Positions 31,317 to 39,657 of a stretch of 64,000 nucleotides of DNA are shown one piece after another. Source of the DNA: Betaproteobacteria bacterium (GTDB lineage: Bacteria; Pseudomonadota; Gammaproteobacteria; Burkholderiales; Usitatibacteraceae); NCBI GenBank assembly GCA_016720925.1, contig JADKJR010000006.1:291601-355600 (forward strand), given 5' to 3'. Each line of letters begins with the position of its first letter. The stretch's first letter is position 1. The notes below the pieces were generated by a model, which made no database searches, had not been told where the DNA came from, and saw only the letters and a list, made by a program, of their open reading frames with translations. The position numbers and the translations under genes were made by a program.

Positions 31317-31602
31317 GCTCTATCTCCTTCAATTGAATGGGTACGGCTGACACGAATTGACATTAAAAACGTACCGCGCAGGCGAGATTGTGATCAGGAT
31401 CAAACAATGTAAAGATAGGCAAATCACGTTTGATCCACATCAACTGCTGACCCGCACGCGCGGATGGATGGCGGTACGCGGCACCAGGTAATCGGGGTTG
31501 CGCGCAATGGGCCGGAGAGTGAAGGATTTGACGGATTTGATGCGCTTCGCGGAGCGATCGATGGCGCCAGTGTGCCGAAACCGCGCGGTACTGTGCTCCA
31601 TT

Positions 31603-31794
31603 TCACGCCGTGGCATTCACTTTCTGCCCCAGGCTGGACGAAGGGCTTGGAAGCGCGGGAAGGGCGGCGACCAGGGACATCGCACCGTTTGCCTGTACAT
31701 CGAGCGCTTTTCTCAAGACGGCGATACCGACTGCCTGGTCGGTGCGTGCTACCGACATGTTTATCGCCAGTCTTGCGATTTTGCCAACGTCCAT
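31603..31794 (-). CDS. YjfB-like putative motility protein
   Basis: A 63-residue protein starting MDVGKIARLAINMSVARTDQAVGIAVLRKALDVQANGA and ending SLGQKVNATA, the pattern of the short YjfB family annotated as putative motility proteins. The ATG at 31794 follows AAGGATGAGGG; a longer frame to 31842 would add 16 residues unlike the family. No flagellar genes are in the window, so the context does not confirm a role in motility. Confidence 0.65.
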   Translation of the reverse strand: MDVGKIARLAINMSVARTDQAVGIAVLRKALDVQANGAMSLVAALPALPSPSSSLGQKVNATA

Positions 31795-31964
31795 CGGGCC
31801 CTCATCCTTGTTTTGCGTAGCGTGCAAGACGTATATCGGCAATGGCGGCCCGCTCTTAAGGGGAAACGATTGTGTCAGTGCGAAATAACTTGCTTGGGAG
31901 CCGCCACAAATGCGGGACCGGCATCCTTACGGCATCCACAAGTACTGGGGCTCGGCCCCGATTT

Positions 31965-32384
31965 TCATTCTGCCGATTTCGTCAGGCCATTGGCCGCGAG
32001 ATATGTACCCAGCATCTTGTCCGATTGGTCAATGTGGTGCCATAGCCAGTCTTGCAGGAAAGCGATGGTATCCATGGTGAAAGCACCTGCGCCCGACCCG
32101 AAAATCTTCTGCAATTTGAGGGCAGTTGAGACTAATTTCCTGTGCTCCTCGATATGGGCGACCGATTCCGGATACCCGTGCTTGTTCATGAGCCCTTCTT
32201 CGGTTTCAAAATGAAACGCGGTGTATTCGATCACGCGGCGGAGAACTTTTTCCATAGTCTCCATTGCATCGCCGGCGACAATATGGTCGTGCAATCCGTT
32301 GATCAATTGCACCAGTTGCATGTGCTGGGCATCAATTTCGTCGATTCCAACCGCCAGCTGGTCACTCCAGGATAATCGCGAAAT
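31965..32384 (-). CDS. Bacteriohemerythrin, probable ATT start
   Basis: A hemerythrin-domain protein, an oxygen- or redox-binding di-iron four-helix bundle. The first ATG (32321) gives 118 residues but starts inside helix A, after the first iron ligand. Reading upstream in frame gives SRLSWSDQLAVGIDEIDAQH, exactly the expected family start with the ligand His in DAQH, back to an ATT at 32384 that has GAGAGGAG seven bases before it; a stop lies four codons further up. The full form is 139 residues. Other ligands are visible in HFETEE, HIEEH and WHHIDQSD. Either ATT is used as start or an ATG has mutated. Confidence 0.85.
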   Translation of the reverse strand: MSRLSWSDQLAVGIDEIDAQHMQLVQLINGLHDHIVAGDAMETMEKVLRRVIEYTAFHFETEEGLMNKHGYPESVAHIEEHRKLVSTALKLQKIFGSGAGAFTMDTIAFLQDWLWHHIDQSDKMLGTYLAANGLTKSAE

Positions 32385-32530
32385 TTCAGGCTCCTCTCAT
32401 GCGCCACAAAGCACCAGTAAAATTGCCCGCTTCAGCCGATGGCAATGAATTTACGCAAGCCGCCAGAATGCGGCTGCGATATTTTCTCACTTTTCCTTTT
32501 TTTGGTCAGAGGATATTTTGCAAGCCGTGT

Positions 32531-32938
32531 TCATTGGGGGCAAATCCGGCCCGCGCCGCGATAGGCGTGGTTTGCAGCCTCACTGCTTTTTCCAAGATAG
32601 CGCAGATGGCTTCCGCAGCCGTTCCGGCAATCGGAAGCACCGAAACCCGGGACCACAATCGTGCCAGTCACTTGTTGATTGAGTGCGCATTCACCTTTGC
32701 CGGAGCACGTCACACGCGCGACTGTGACCCCGGGCGCCGCCAGTAGCCAGTCGATGTGCCAGTGGAACGCCTTCTCCTTGCGCAGGTGCCTCGCAATTCG
32801 CGTTTCTATGTTGCGTTTGGCGCTGCCAGTGTAGACATAACTGCCAGCAGGAAACTGGAAATGGCCAAGGCACCCAACGCGTATCCGAATCGACCGCTTG
32901 ACATCAATGTGGAGCTGGTAGGAAATTGTTGGTGTCAT
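32531..32938 (-). CDS. DUF123 family protein (GIY-YIG-related)
   Basis: About 135 residues matching the DUF123 family, a GIY-YIG-derived nuclease-like domain sometimes fused to endonuclease III. Landmarks are GCLGHFQFPAGSYVYTGSAKRNIETRIARHLRKEKAFHWHIDWLL, then CALNQQV and GFGASDCRNGCGSHLRYL. The ATG at 32938 (MTPTISYQLHIDVKRSI) is chosen; a GTG at 32983 would add 15 residues. It lies between the hemerythrin and FmdB genes on the same strand. Nuclease activity is not established for stand-alone members. Confidence 0.83.
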   Translation of the reverse strand: MTPTISYQLHIDVKRSIRIRVGCLGHFQFPAGSYVYTGSAKRNIETRIARHLRKEKAFHWHIDWLLAAPGVTVARVTCSGKGECALNQQVTGTIVVPGFGASDCRNGCGSHLRYLGKSSEAANHAYRGAGRICPQ

Positions 32939-33056
32939 GGCGCATCCGGGAGCGGTCGTACTCCGTCGTTTATCCACCGCCACTTACCGCTGCCGGCGAC
33001 CTTTGCCGTATTCACCGCCGCGTTTCCGACACCTGCAGAAACGCCGCACGCGGCGA

Positions 33057-33293
33057 TCAGCCTTGCGAAAACCCGCAGGCACCCGGACCGCCTGGCATGC
33101 CGCAACCTTGGCATGGGGTGGGTGTTTCGTTGAAGGTCGTCGAGGAGGCCGCCGTCACGGCGGCGAACGTGGACAGCTTCTTTTGCAAAGCGGTGCTGCC
33201 GCATTGGGGGCACGCCGGGGCGGGTGTGGACGACCGCATCAATTTCTCGAATTCCTTGTTACAGTCGCGGCATTGATATTCATAGATCGGCAT
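33057..33293 (-). CDS. FmdB family zinc-ribbon protein
   Basis: A 78-residue protein starting MPIYEYQCRDCNKEFEKL, the invariant start of the FmdB/Zn-ribbon regulatory family. The zinc ribbon uses Cys8, Cys11, Cys28 and Cys31. A second cysteine/glycine-rich patch (CQGCGMPGGPGACG) closes the protein, as in many members. Its molecular role is unclear; the name comes from a proposed regulator of formamidase. An in-frame upstream start would add 23 residues and is rejected because of the fixed family start. Confidence 0.9.
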   Translation of the reverse strand: MPIYEYQCRDCNKEFEKLMRSSTPAPACPQCGSTALQKKLSTFAAVTAASSTTFNETPTPCQGCGMPGGPGACGFSQG

Positions 33294-33447
33294 TTCAATA
33301 TTTCCGTATTTTCGTGGAGAAAACGCACTGCACCGCAAATTATATGACGCTTGCGCAATCATCAGTCTATTTATGGCGCGGCGATGTTACGATTGTACGA
33401 TTGCGTTGAATTGACGGCCCAAACGAATCAATACTCACAGGCAAAAT

Positions 33448-34167
33448 GTGCAGATAGTCCGTGGCGTGTTTTTTGCCTCACTTTTTCTTGGCGGATGCGC
33501 GCATCAGGCGCAAGTGGAGGCGACCAAGATTGATCCGGTTCATTTGTTTGAACGGAGCTATTTGCTTGGCACGCGTAGCCGGGTGGCGGTCGGCGACGCA
33601 ATAGTCAAGGTCAAGGACTATTATGTCGAGCGCATCGAGCACTCGGCCGTCCGGCCGACGCACGCGATAACCATCGCCAGAGATTCCATTCCAACAATGA
33701 GATTCGCCGCGAATCGCACCTATCCCATCCTGGCGCGATTCGAAATGGATGGCGTGTCCCATTTCGTTGTGCCGGACCCGCTTTCAAGGGGTATTGCCGC
33801 GATTGTCCGTCCCGATGGAATTATTCTCCAGCGAGCCGCGGGAGTGGTGGGCAATGCTGTTTCCGGGCTCGCCTGGTTTGACAGTACCGTCTCGCCGTCC
33901 GACGCGCGCATGCTGCAAGACGTTGAAGACCGTGTGCTGAAGGCGAGGGGTTACGTAAACTATGAGTTGATCTACAACGGCGCGTCTGGGGGCCACCTGC
34001 ACATGACATATCGAGAGTTCACTGCGGAAAGCACTGCGCGTACGGCGCGTTTCCAGCGCATGGACTATGACGCCAATGCAGAAATTGTCACGTTCCGAAA
34101 ACTGAAGATACGTATTCATGCCGCAACCAGCGAGAATATCGACTTTACGGTCGTCGAAGAAGGCTAG
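33448..34167 (+). CDS. Predicted lipoprotein of unknown function
   Basis: A 239-residue protein beginning with GTG. The short signal peptide ends in the lipobox FLGGC, predicting lipidation at Cys17, so it is probably anchored in the outer or inner membrane. The mature part is beta-rich with no recognised domain; FVVPDPLSRGIAAIVRPDGIILQRA and ELIYNGASGGHLHMTYREF are the most regular stretches. An ATG two bases earlier is in another frame and stops at once. It faces the FmdB gene across about 150 bases. Confidence 0.65.
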   Translation: MQIVRGVFFASLFLGGCAHQAQVEATKIDPVHLFERSYLLGTRSRVAVGDAIVKVKDYYVERIEHSAVRPTHAITIARDSIPTMRFAANRTYPILARFEMDGVSHFVVPDPLSRGIAAIVRPDGIILQRAAGVVGNAVSGLAWFDSTVSPSDARMLQDVEDRVLKARGYVNYELIYNGASGGHLHMTYREFTAESTARTARFQRMDYDANAEIVTFRKLKIRIHAATSENIDFTVVEEG

Positions 34168-34315
34168 AGTCGTGGCACAGGCCATGGTCGTGCCTCGGAA
34201 CTTATCCCAATACATTTTTCGAACAGTAGCTGGATTTACATTTGCCCCGGTTTCGCTAAGCATCATGCTCACGTCACGCTTCTTCAAATGAACAGGAAAA
34301 ACCACGGAGGTCACC

Positions 34316-34699
34316 ATGCATTTTTTTACCAAAGTTTCCACACTCGCATTCATGATGGCATGTACCACTCCTGCCGTCGCCCAGTTGAATCTCCCATTTG
34401 GAAGCCAGAAGGAAGTCGACAAGCTTTCCAAGGTCGACATTTCCAAGGTGGTCCTGTTCGCGACCGGCGACATCAACAAGTGCCGCAGCGAACACAAGAA
34501 AAAGGAGCCGAAAGTCTCCGGAAAGCTGGTTGCGCGTTTCACGGTGGACCCTTCAGGGAAGACGTCCAACATCAACATTGTCAGCACTGAATTCAAGGGG
34601 TCGACCTTCGCCAAGTGTCTGACCGGCCTGATCGGTGATTGGTCGTTTCCGAAGAGCAAGCAAAAAAGTGCGCCTTACGATCTGCCGCAGACTTTTTGA
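34316..34699 (+). CDS. Small exported protein, AgmX/PglI C-terminal-like
   Basis: A 127-residue protein with a signal peptide (cleavage near PAVAQ). The mature part contains DINKCRSEHKKKEPKVSGKLVARFTVDPSGKTSNINIVSTEFKGSTFAKCLTGLIGDWSFPKS. This is the pattern of the AgmX/PglI C-terminal, TonB-like domain: two cysteines and a VxxSG(K) strand pair. Such domains occur in gliding or outer-membrane-associated proteins. The ATG follows AAACCACGGAGGTCACC with a good GGAGG site. The domain assignment is by pattern only. Confidence 0.6.
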   Translation: MHFFTKVSTLAFMMACTTPAVAQLNLPFGSQKEVDKLSKVDISKVVLFATGDINKCRSEHKKKEPKVSGKLVARFTVDPSGKTSNINIVSTEFKGSTFAKCLTGLIGDWSFPKSKQKSAPYDLPQTF

Positions 34700-34894
34700 C
34701 GAAATTGTCCGCGCTGACGGGGATTGCCGGAACGTTTCTCTGCCGGTTGGCCGACGCGATTGCCTGCCCCGCAAACTGTTTCCCGCCCAAGACTTGCAGT
34801 CGCTGGATAGTCCTCCTCAATCCTCGTTCGAAAAAGGAGGAAGTGCTTTGCGGCGACATTGAACTGTCGCGCGACACCCAATTTCAACAAACCC

Positions 34895-35200
34895 CTAACC
34901 GCCGCCGCGCTGTGTTGCCCGGTCTACCTTTTCCTGAAGAGTTTTCGCAGCGATATCGTTGCCTGCCCGAACGCTGATCTCCACGCGCAGCAGGGTGATA
35001 CTTAGTTCGCCCACGTGATATGGCATTTCGCTCGTCAGGGCGAAATGCAGAACCGCATCTTCGGTGGTCAGCAACAGGCCGGAATTGTCCTCGCTCACGG
35101 AATTGCCGAAAGCCTGTACCAGCGTTCTGCGGAATTCCAGCGGCGTGCTGTTCATCCGTCGAACGCGGCTGGCACTCCATGGGAAGGGGCCATCAGCCAT
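34895..35200 (-). CDS. Hypothetical protein coupled to the MoaD-like gene
   Basis: A 101-residue protein of no recognised family. The ATG at 35200 overlaps the stop of the MoaD-like gene (TGATG), so translation is probably coupled. The central part VSEDNSGLLLTTEDAVLHFALTSEMPYHVGELSITLLRVEISVRAG looks like alternating strands. It is the last gene of the aldehyde oxidoreductase set and may serve cofactor insertion or assembly, but that rests only on position. Confidence 0.55.
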   Translation of the reverse strand: MADGPFPWSASRVRRMNSTPLEFRRTLVQAFGNSVSEDNSGLLLTTEDAVLHFALTSEMPYHVGELSITLLRVEISVRAGNDIAAKTLQEKVDRATQRGGG

Positions 35201-35451
35201 CAGCCACCGGCAATCGGCGGCCATACAGCGAGGGTGTCACCATCCTGCAAACAGGTGCCCGCGCGACCTTCCTGCGGGATATAAACGCCATTTACCAGGA
35301 CAAGATGAGTCATTTTTGCGGGCAACGCGAATGGCGCGAGCGCTGCGTCAATGGTGGTGCTGTCAGCCAGATCGACCTCCACCCGATTGTTCCTCGTTCC
35401 CGGCGGAAGATAATCGGTGAGTGTCGCGTAGAGCTTGATCGAGACTCGCAT
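35200..35451 (-). CDS. MoaD/ThiS-like sulfur carrier protein
   Basis: An 83-residue beta-grasp protein ending in the di-glycine PPIAGG needed for C-terminal thiocarboxylation. VSIKLYATLTDYLPPGTRNNRVEVDLADSTTIDAALAPFALPAKMTHLVLVNGVYIP and DGDTLAVWPP are standard MoaD/ThiS landmarks. Its place three bases after aorC suggests it supplies sulfur for the metal-binding pterin of this tungsten/molybdenum enzyme. General MoaD for all molybdoenzymes is the alternative. Confidence 0.87.
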   Translation of the reverse strand: MRVSIKLYATLTDYLPPGTRNNRVEVDLADSTTIDAALAPFALPAKMTHLVLVNGVYIPQEGRAGTCLQDGDTLAVWPPIAGG

Positions 35452-35454
35452 TGT

Positions 35455-36711
35455 CTAGCTATTTGGCCGCTGGCAGGCGATAAAGGCCTCGGCGAATCGG
35501 GTCGGTGTTTGCAGCAGTCTCTGTTTCCACGCGCCAAGTCGCGATTTGCCCTGAATCAGGCCGCGTAGCGCGCCGACGTGTTCTGTCAATCCGATGGAAG
35601 TCGCGCCAATGAGCACGTCGTCCTGGAATTGCAGGCTGATGTAGCGGCCGTTGGCTTCGTCCACCTTCTCCACGCCATCGCCACCATCGACGCCTTGCCA
35701 CTCACCGAAAGAGGACGAAATCATGCCGAGCGAGTCGAGCACATTGATCGCCAGCACGCCCTTCATCCTGGCAGCCTGCCCGGCCATGTTGAGCGCGGCG
35801 AAGCGCGCCTGATCGGCCGCGTTGGGCTGGATGGCGGCCACCAGGTGACGGCCGCTGAAAAGGTCGGGAGCCTCGGCCACATCACCCGCGGCATAAACGC
35901 CGGGAACCGACGTCTGCATGGTGTCGTCAACCAGAATTCCCTTTGCAACGTGCACTTTCGTTCCTTCCAGAAAGCTCACATTGGGCGCAACACCGGCTGC
36001 GACAATCACCAGGTCGCACGCAACCTTCTCGGCGTTGGTAAGTGTCACGGTTAATGGTGCGTTGGCATCCTTCGCGCCTCTGCTGATGCGTTCGACGCCG
36101 GCTTTGGTCACCACCCGCACACCTTGTTTCTCGACCCATCGCTTGATCATGCCACCGGCTTCGGGCGTCATCATGCGCGGCACCATGCGGTCGCCCATTT
36201 CGACCACTGTCAGTTTTACCCCGCGCTTCACTAGCGATTCCATGATGATGCAGCCGATGAAACCTGCGCCGAGCTGCAGCACGCGCGAACCAGGTTTGGC
36301 CAATACGGCAATGGCGCGCGCATCGGCAAGCGTCCAGCAGGTCTGCACTTCCGGCAGATCGATGCCGGGTATCGGTGGCCGCACCGGGTGTGAGCCGGTG
36401 GAGATCAGCAGGCGATCGAAATTCTCAAAGTGACCGTCATCGAACAGCACCGTGCGTTTTTCGGTGTTGACCGAAACCGCCATGCCGCGCCGTTGGCTGA
36501 TGCGCAGGCGTTCAAAGTGTCCGGGCGACTTGCGCAGATATGTTCCGGCTTCATCGATATTGCCTTCGAGCAGATAAGGAATGGCCATTCGCGAATACGG
36601 TGGCGCATCTTCGTTGCCGACCAGCAAGATCTCATCTTGCGGTGCGGCGCTGCGCAGGGTTTCAGCGGCCACTACACCGGCCGGGCCGTTGCCGAGAATG
36701 ATGTGTTTCAT
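35455..36711 (-). CDS. aorC: FAD-dependent NAD(P)H oxidoreductase subunit (AorC-like)
   Basis: A 418-residue flavoprotein of the pyridine nucleotide-disulfide oxidoreductase fold. The FAD site is GNGPAG at 7-12, the NAD site is in VLQLGAGFIGCIIMESLVKRG, and the second FAD motif is in VPGVYAAGDVAEAPD. In the Aromatoleum enzyme the corresponding AorC subunit passes electrons between the iron-sulfur chain and NAD. The ATG at 36711 has GAGGA upstream; a longer frame adds 17 unrelated residues. It is separated from aorB by 208 bases holding a family B repeat. Confidence 0.85.
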   Translation of the reverse strand: MKHIILGNGPAGVVAAETLRSAAPQDEILLVGNEDAPPYSRMAIPYLLEGNIDEAGTYLRKSPGHFERLRISQRRGMAVSVNTEKRTVLFDDGHFENFDRLLISTGSHPVRPPIPGIDLPEVQTCWTLADARAIAVLAKPGSRVLQLGAGFIGCIIMESLVKRGVKLTVVEMGDRMVPRMMTPEAGGMIKRWVEKQGVRVVTKAGVERISRGAKDANAPLTVTLTNAEKVACDLVIVAAGVAPNVSFLEGTKVHVAKGILVDDTMQTSVPGVYAAGDVAEAPDLFSGRHLVAAIQPNAADQARFAALNMAGQAARMKGVLAINVLDSLGMISSSFGEWQGVDGGDGVEKVDEANGRYISLQFQDDVLIGATSIGLTEHVGALRGLIQGKSRLGAWKQRLLQTPTRFAEAFIACQRPNS

Positions 36712-36790
36712 TGATTTCCTCGTTGGAGAGAAAAGATGCGCGTGAACGGAAGTGTTCACCACGCCAGATTCGCAGCGTCATCTCCTCGCT

Positions 36791-36878
36791 ACATTTCCGT
36801 TCGCCCTGAGCTGTCGAAGGGCTGAGCAGGCTGACATCAGCCCATACAGTGCTTCGACAGGCTCAGCACGAACGGAGA
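36791..36878. repeat. Family B palindromic repeat, copy 2 (between aorB and aorC)
   Basis: Outer arms match the other family B copies (TTTCCGTTCGCCCTGAG at the left, CTCAGCACGAACGG at the right), but the inner parts read CTGTCGAAGGG and CTTCGACAGG, and the core differs. This variant is the common bacterial form of this repeat. It could form a large hairpin in the aor transcript. Confidence 0.8.
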
Positions 36879-36919
36879 ATCCTGGAAATTGGTCTCCCGC
36901 GCTTTATTCCGCCGATCGC

Positions 36920-38767
36920 TTACAGACCAAGCCGCTTCAGCGTTTCCTTCTCCGGCACACCACCCGCTGACCAGCCGCGGACCTTGTAGTACTCCGGTCG
37001 CATTTTTTCGATGCCGCTGACCAATCCTTTGGCGGGTCCGGTCTTGGCAGGCTCGTTTTTCAGGCGCGGCGGCAAATCGTCGTCTTTTGCGGTCATGCCG
37101 GCGGCGAGATTGAACTGCCGCTCCATGTTCCAGATGCGCTCGCCGACCAGATTCAATTTCTCCATCGACCAGTCACCTTCGCACGCCGCCTGAATCTGCG
37201 GTTGCACATCCGCGAGCGTCCACGCAAAACTGGTGAACACGCAAATACCGGCGGAATCAAATACGCCGGTCGCGTCCTGGAATGCCTTGACCAGATCTGC
37301 TTTGCCTTCGGTAACCAGCGGATCGGTCTTGACCGGAATGCCGAGCACTTCGGACGCCACGGTGTAGCCGCGCAGATGGCAGGCGCCGCGATTCGATGTG
37401 GCGTAAGCGAGTCCCATGCCCTGAATACCACGCGAGTCATAGGCCGGGAATTCCTGGCCCTTGACGCTCATCGACAGTTCCGGCTTGCCATACTTGGCGC
37501 ACATGCGCGCGCTGCCCAGTCCAAGCTCCTTGCCGAAGCCTTCGCCTTTGGCCGTCATCTCCACCAGCTTGCACAACGCCTCGGCTGAACCGAATTTTGC
37601 GTCGAGCCCAATCTGCTCCTTGGTGAGAATGCCGAGGTCCTGCAGTTCCATCGCCGCACCGACTGTGGCACCAAAGGAAATCGGATCCATGCCGTGTTCG
37701 TTGCACAACAGGTTGGCGTATTGCAGTGCTTCAAGATCACCGACGCCATTGGCCGCACCCAGCGCCCACGCGGCTTCATATTCGAGGCCACCGGATGCAC
37801 CCCAGTATTGCGGGCTGTTCTTGACCGAGAAATGCGTTTCATCCATTTTCGAAATACGGCCGCAAGCGATGGTGCAACCGAAGCACGCTGCATTGGTTAC
37901 GAGATGCGCCTTGCCATCGGTGGGACGTTTTTCGTGCATGGCTTCGCCGGAAATTTTGCCGGCACTTTCGAACTGCACGTCGCGGTGATTGCGCGTCGGC
38001 AGCGCGCCCATTTCGTTGATCACGTTCATCAGCACCTGCGTGCCGTACTTCGGCAAGCCCTGGCCGGTGACGGCATTGTCCGCGAGTACCTTCTTGCCCG
38101 CATTGGCAGCTTTCATGAACGCCGGGAAATCCTTGATGCCGGAAAAGCCCTTGGTGCCGCGGATCGCCACGGCCTTCAGGTTCTTTGAGCCCATCACCGC
38201 GCCGACGCCGGAGCGTCCTGCCGCCCGATGCAGGTCGTTGACGATGCAGGCGTACATGACTTTGTTTTCACCGGCGCCGCCGATCGACGACACGCGGATT
38301 AGCGGATCCTGATGGCTGGATTTGATCGTCTCTTCGGTTTGCCAGCAAGTCTTGCCCCACAGGTGTGCGGCATCGCGCAGTTCGGCCTTGTCGTTCTCGA
38401 CGTAGAGGTAAACCGGCTTCGGTGATTTGCCTTCAAAGATAATCATGTCCCAGCCGGCGAATTTCATTTCCGCGCCGAAGTAGCCGCCGGAGTTGGAGCA
38501 GGCAATCGCATTGGTCAGCGCGCCTTTGGTGGTGACGGTGTATCGGCCGCCGGTTGATGCCATGGTACCGGTCAACGGGCCGGTGGCCATGATCATCTTG
38601 TTTTCCGGAGAAAGTGGATCAACCTTCGGGTCGATTTCCGAAACCAGATATTTTGCGGAGAGACCGCGCGAGCCGAGGTACTCATCGGCCCACTTCATGT
38701 TCAGCGGTTCGGGCTTGCAGGTGCCAGCGGTCAGGTTTACACGCAGGACTTTTCGGTTCCATCCCAT
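36920..38767 (-). CDS. aorB: Tungsten-type aldehyde oxidoreductase catalytic subunit (AorB)
   Basis: A 615-residue member of the aldehyde:ferredoxin oxidoreductase family, which binds a bis-pterin tungsten (or molybdenum) cofactor and one [4Fe-4S] cluster and oxidises aldehydes to acids. Cluster cysteines are Cys295, Cys298, Cys302 (CFGCTIACGR) and Cys463 (GACHLRGY). Pterin-binding landmarks include RYTVTTKGALTNAIACSNSGG, AAGRSGVGAVMGSKNLKAVA and GLEYEAAWALG. The ATG at 38767 is chosen over a TTG two codons earlier because of AGGAG spacing. With AorA upstream and AorC downstream it matches the Aromatoleum three-subunit enzyme. Confidence 0.93.
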   Translation of the reverse strand: MGWNRKVLRVNLTAGTCKPEPLNMKWADEYLGSRGLSAKYLVSEIDPKVDPLSPENKMIMATGPLTGTMASTGGRYTVTTKGALTNAIACSNSGGYFGAEMKFAGWDMIIFEGKSPKPVYLYVENDKAELRDAAHLWGKTCWQTEETIKSSHQDPLIRVSSIGGAGENKVMYACIVNDLHRAAGRSGVGAVMGSKNLKAVAIRGTKGFSGIKDFPAFMKAANAGKKVLADNAVTGQGLPKYGTQVLMNVINEMGALPTRNHRDVQFESAGKISGEAMHEKRPTDGKAHLVTNAACFGCTIACGRISKMDETHFSVKNSPQYWGASGGLEYEAAWALGAANGVGDLEALQYANLLCNEHGMDPISFGATVGAAMELQDLGILTKEQIGLDAKFGSAEALCKLVEMTAKGEGFGKELGLGSARMCAKYGKPELSMSVKGQEFPAYDSRGIQGMGLAYATSNRGACHLRGYTVASEVLGIPVKTDPLVTEGKADLVKAFQDATGVFDSAGICVFTSFAWTLADVQPQIQAACEGDWSMEKLNLVGERIWNMERQFNLAAGMTAKDDDLPPRLKNEPAKTGPAKGLVSGIEKMRPEYYKVRGWSAGGVPEKETLKRLGL

Positions 38768-38778
38768 GGTCAAGGCTC

Positions 38779-39261
38779 CTAAGCGGCTACAGCAGGGGTA
38801 TTGGTGTTGGCTTTGGCGGCCCAGGCGCGCATGCGATCGATCCCGGTCCAGTCAGAGTCAACGTAGGTAATCGCGGCCGTCGGGCACGCCTCGACGCATT
38901 TGGGGTCGCCACCGCACAGGTCGCACTTCTGCACCTTGCCGGTTTCGGCGACGTAATTGACGGTACCAAAGGGGCAGGCAATGGTGCATACCTTGCAGCC
39001 AACGCAGGTTGCCTCATTGACCACCTTGGCGCCCGTGACATGGTCCATCGTGATCGCATCGACCGGGCACGCTTTCAGGCACCACGCATCGGCGCATTGC
39101 GTGCAGGTGTAGGGCACCTTGCGGCCTTCGTGTTCAAAGTCGAAGACCTTGATGCGCGATTTGGACGGATTGAACGTGCCGGTGTGCTCGTAGGAACAAG
39201 CCATCTCGCACTGCAGGCATCCGGTACATTTGGCGGGATCAATGTGAAGCGACTTCTGCAT
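38779..39261 (-). CDS. aorA: Polyferredoxin subunit of aldehyde oxidoreductase (AorA)
   Basis: A 160-residue electron-transfer protein with four [4Fe-4S] sites: CTGCLQCEMAC, CTQCADAWCLKACP, CVGCKVCTIACP and CDLCGGDPKCVEACP. This is the DmsB/HycB-like arrangement found in AorA, which links the tungsten subunit to the flavin subunit. The ATG at 39261 has GGAGG upstream; a longer frame would add 22 residues before the conserved HIDPAKCTGC. aorB begins 11 bases downstream, so both are in one transcript. Confidence 0.92.
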   Translation of the reverse strand: MQKSLHIDPAKCTGCLQCEMACSYEHTGTFNPSKSRIKVFDFEHEGRKVPYTCTQCADAWCLKACPVDAITMDHVTGAKVVNEATCVGCKVCTIACPFGTVNYVAETGKVQKCDLCGGDPKCVEACPTAAITYVDSDWTGIDRMRAWAAKANTNTPAVAA

Positions 39262-39325
39262 GGTGCTTCCTCCAGGAAATAGTGGGTGTCGCTGGGGATT
39301 GCGCGGAAAATTTGCGCAGGAATGC

Positions 39326-39354
39326 ATGATAAGACAAACGTTTCAGCTTGTCAT
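39326..39354 (-). promoter_or_regulatory. Predicted promoter of the aor genes
   Basis: On the minus strand ATGACA (39354-39349) and TATCAT (39331-39326) are separated by exactly 17 bases, each one base from the sigma-70 consensus. Transcription would start near 39319 and leave about 58 bases before aorA. The spacer overlaps GACAA-N10-TTGTC (39333-39352), a possible operator. Confidence 0.5.
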
Positions 39355-39590
39355 GCTGCGGCGCGCCAGCCGAATGTGCGCGAAAAAAACGGGCGAAAGT
39401 ACGTGTCCGTACCTTGCCCTCAAAGCTGAACGACACTGACTATTGTTCGGGCGAAGACGAGGTACTCGCCGGGGGCGCAAGGTATCGCGAGAAATGCTGC
39501 TTTATTGTCGTAAGGCGATTCAAATTGCCGCCATGCAGGCGTCACGCGTGGAGCATTCCTACGCTTCTATTGCGCCCGGCGGCTGGTTGA

Positions 39591-39656
39591 AACGCCAGCA
39601 CTGGCGCAGCTTTACAGCCATTTTACGCCTGAATACCGCACCAGTGCTGGAGTCTC
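39591..39656. repeat. Dispersed inverted repeat, family A copy 5
   Basis: Arms CGCCAGCACTGGCGCAG and CCGCACCAGTGCTGGAG around a core with CAGCCATTTTACGCC. It ends one base from the TRAP permease stop codon, inside the 396-base gap to aorA. The remaining part of that gap contains the predicted aor promoter and no gene. Confidence 0.75.
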
Positions 39657-39657
39657 T

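Noticed and set aside
31498..32214. 238-residue rightward frame between cytochrome c and hemerythrin
   Set aside because: It is antisense to the YjfB-like and hemerythrin genes and shows no recognisable domain.
39354..39375. Possible sigma-54 site (TGGCGCG...) before aorA
   Set aside because: The downstream half does not match TTGC, and a much better sigma-70-type promoter overlaps the region.
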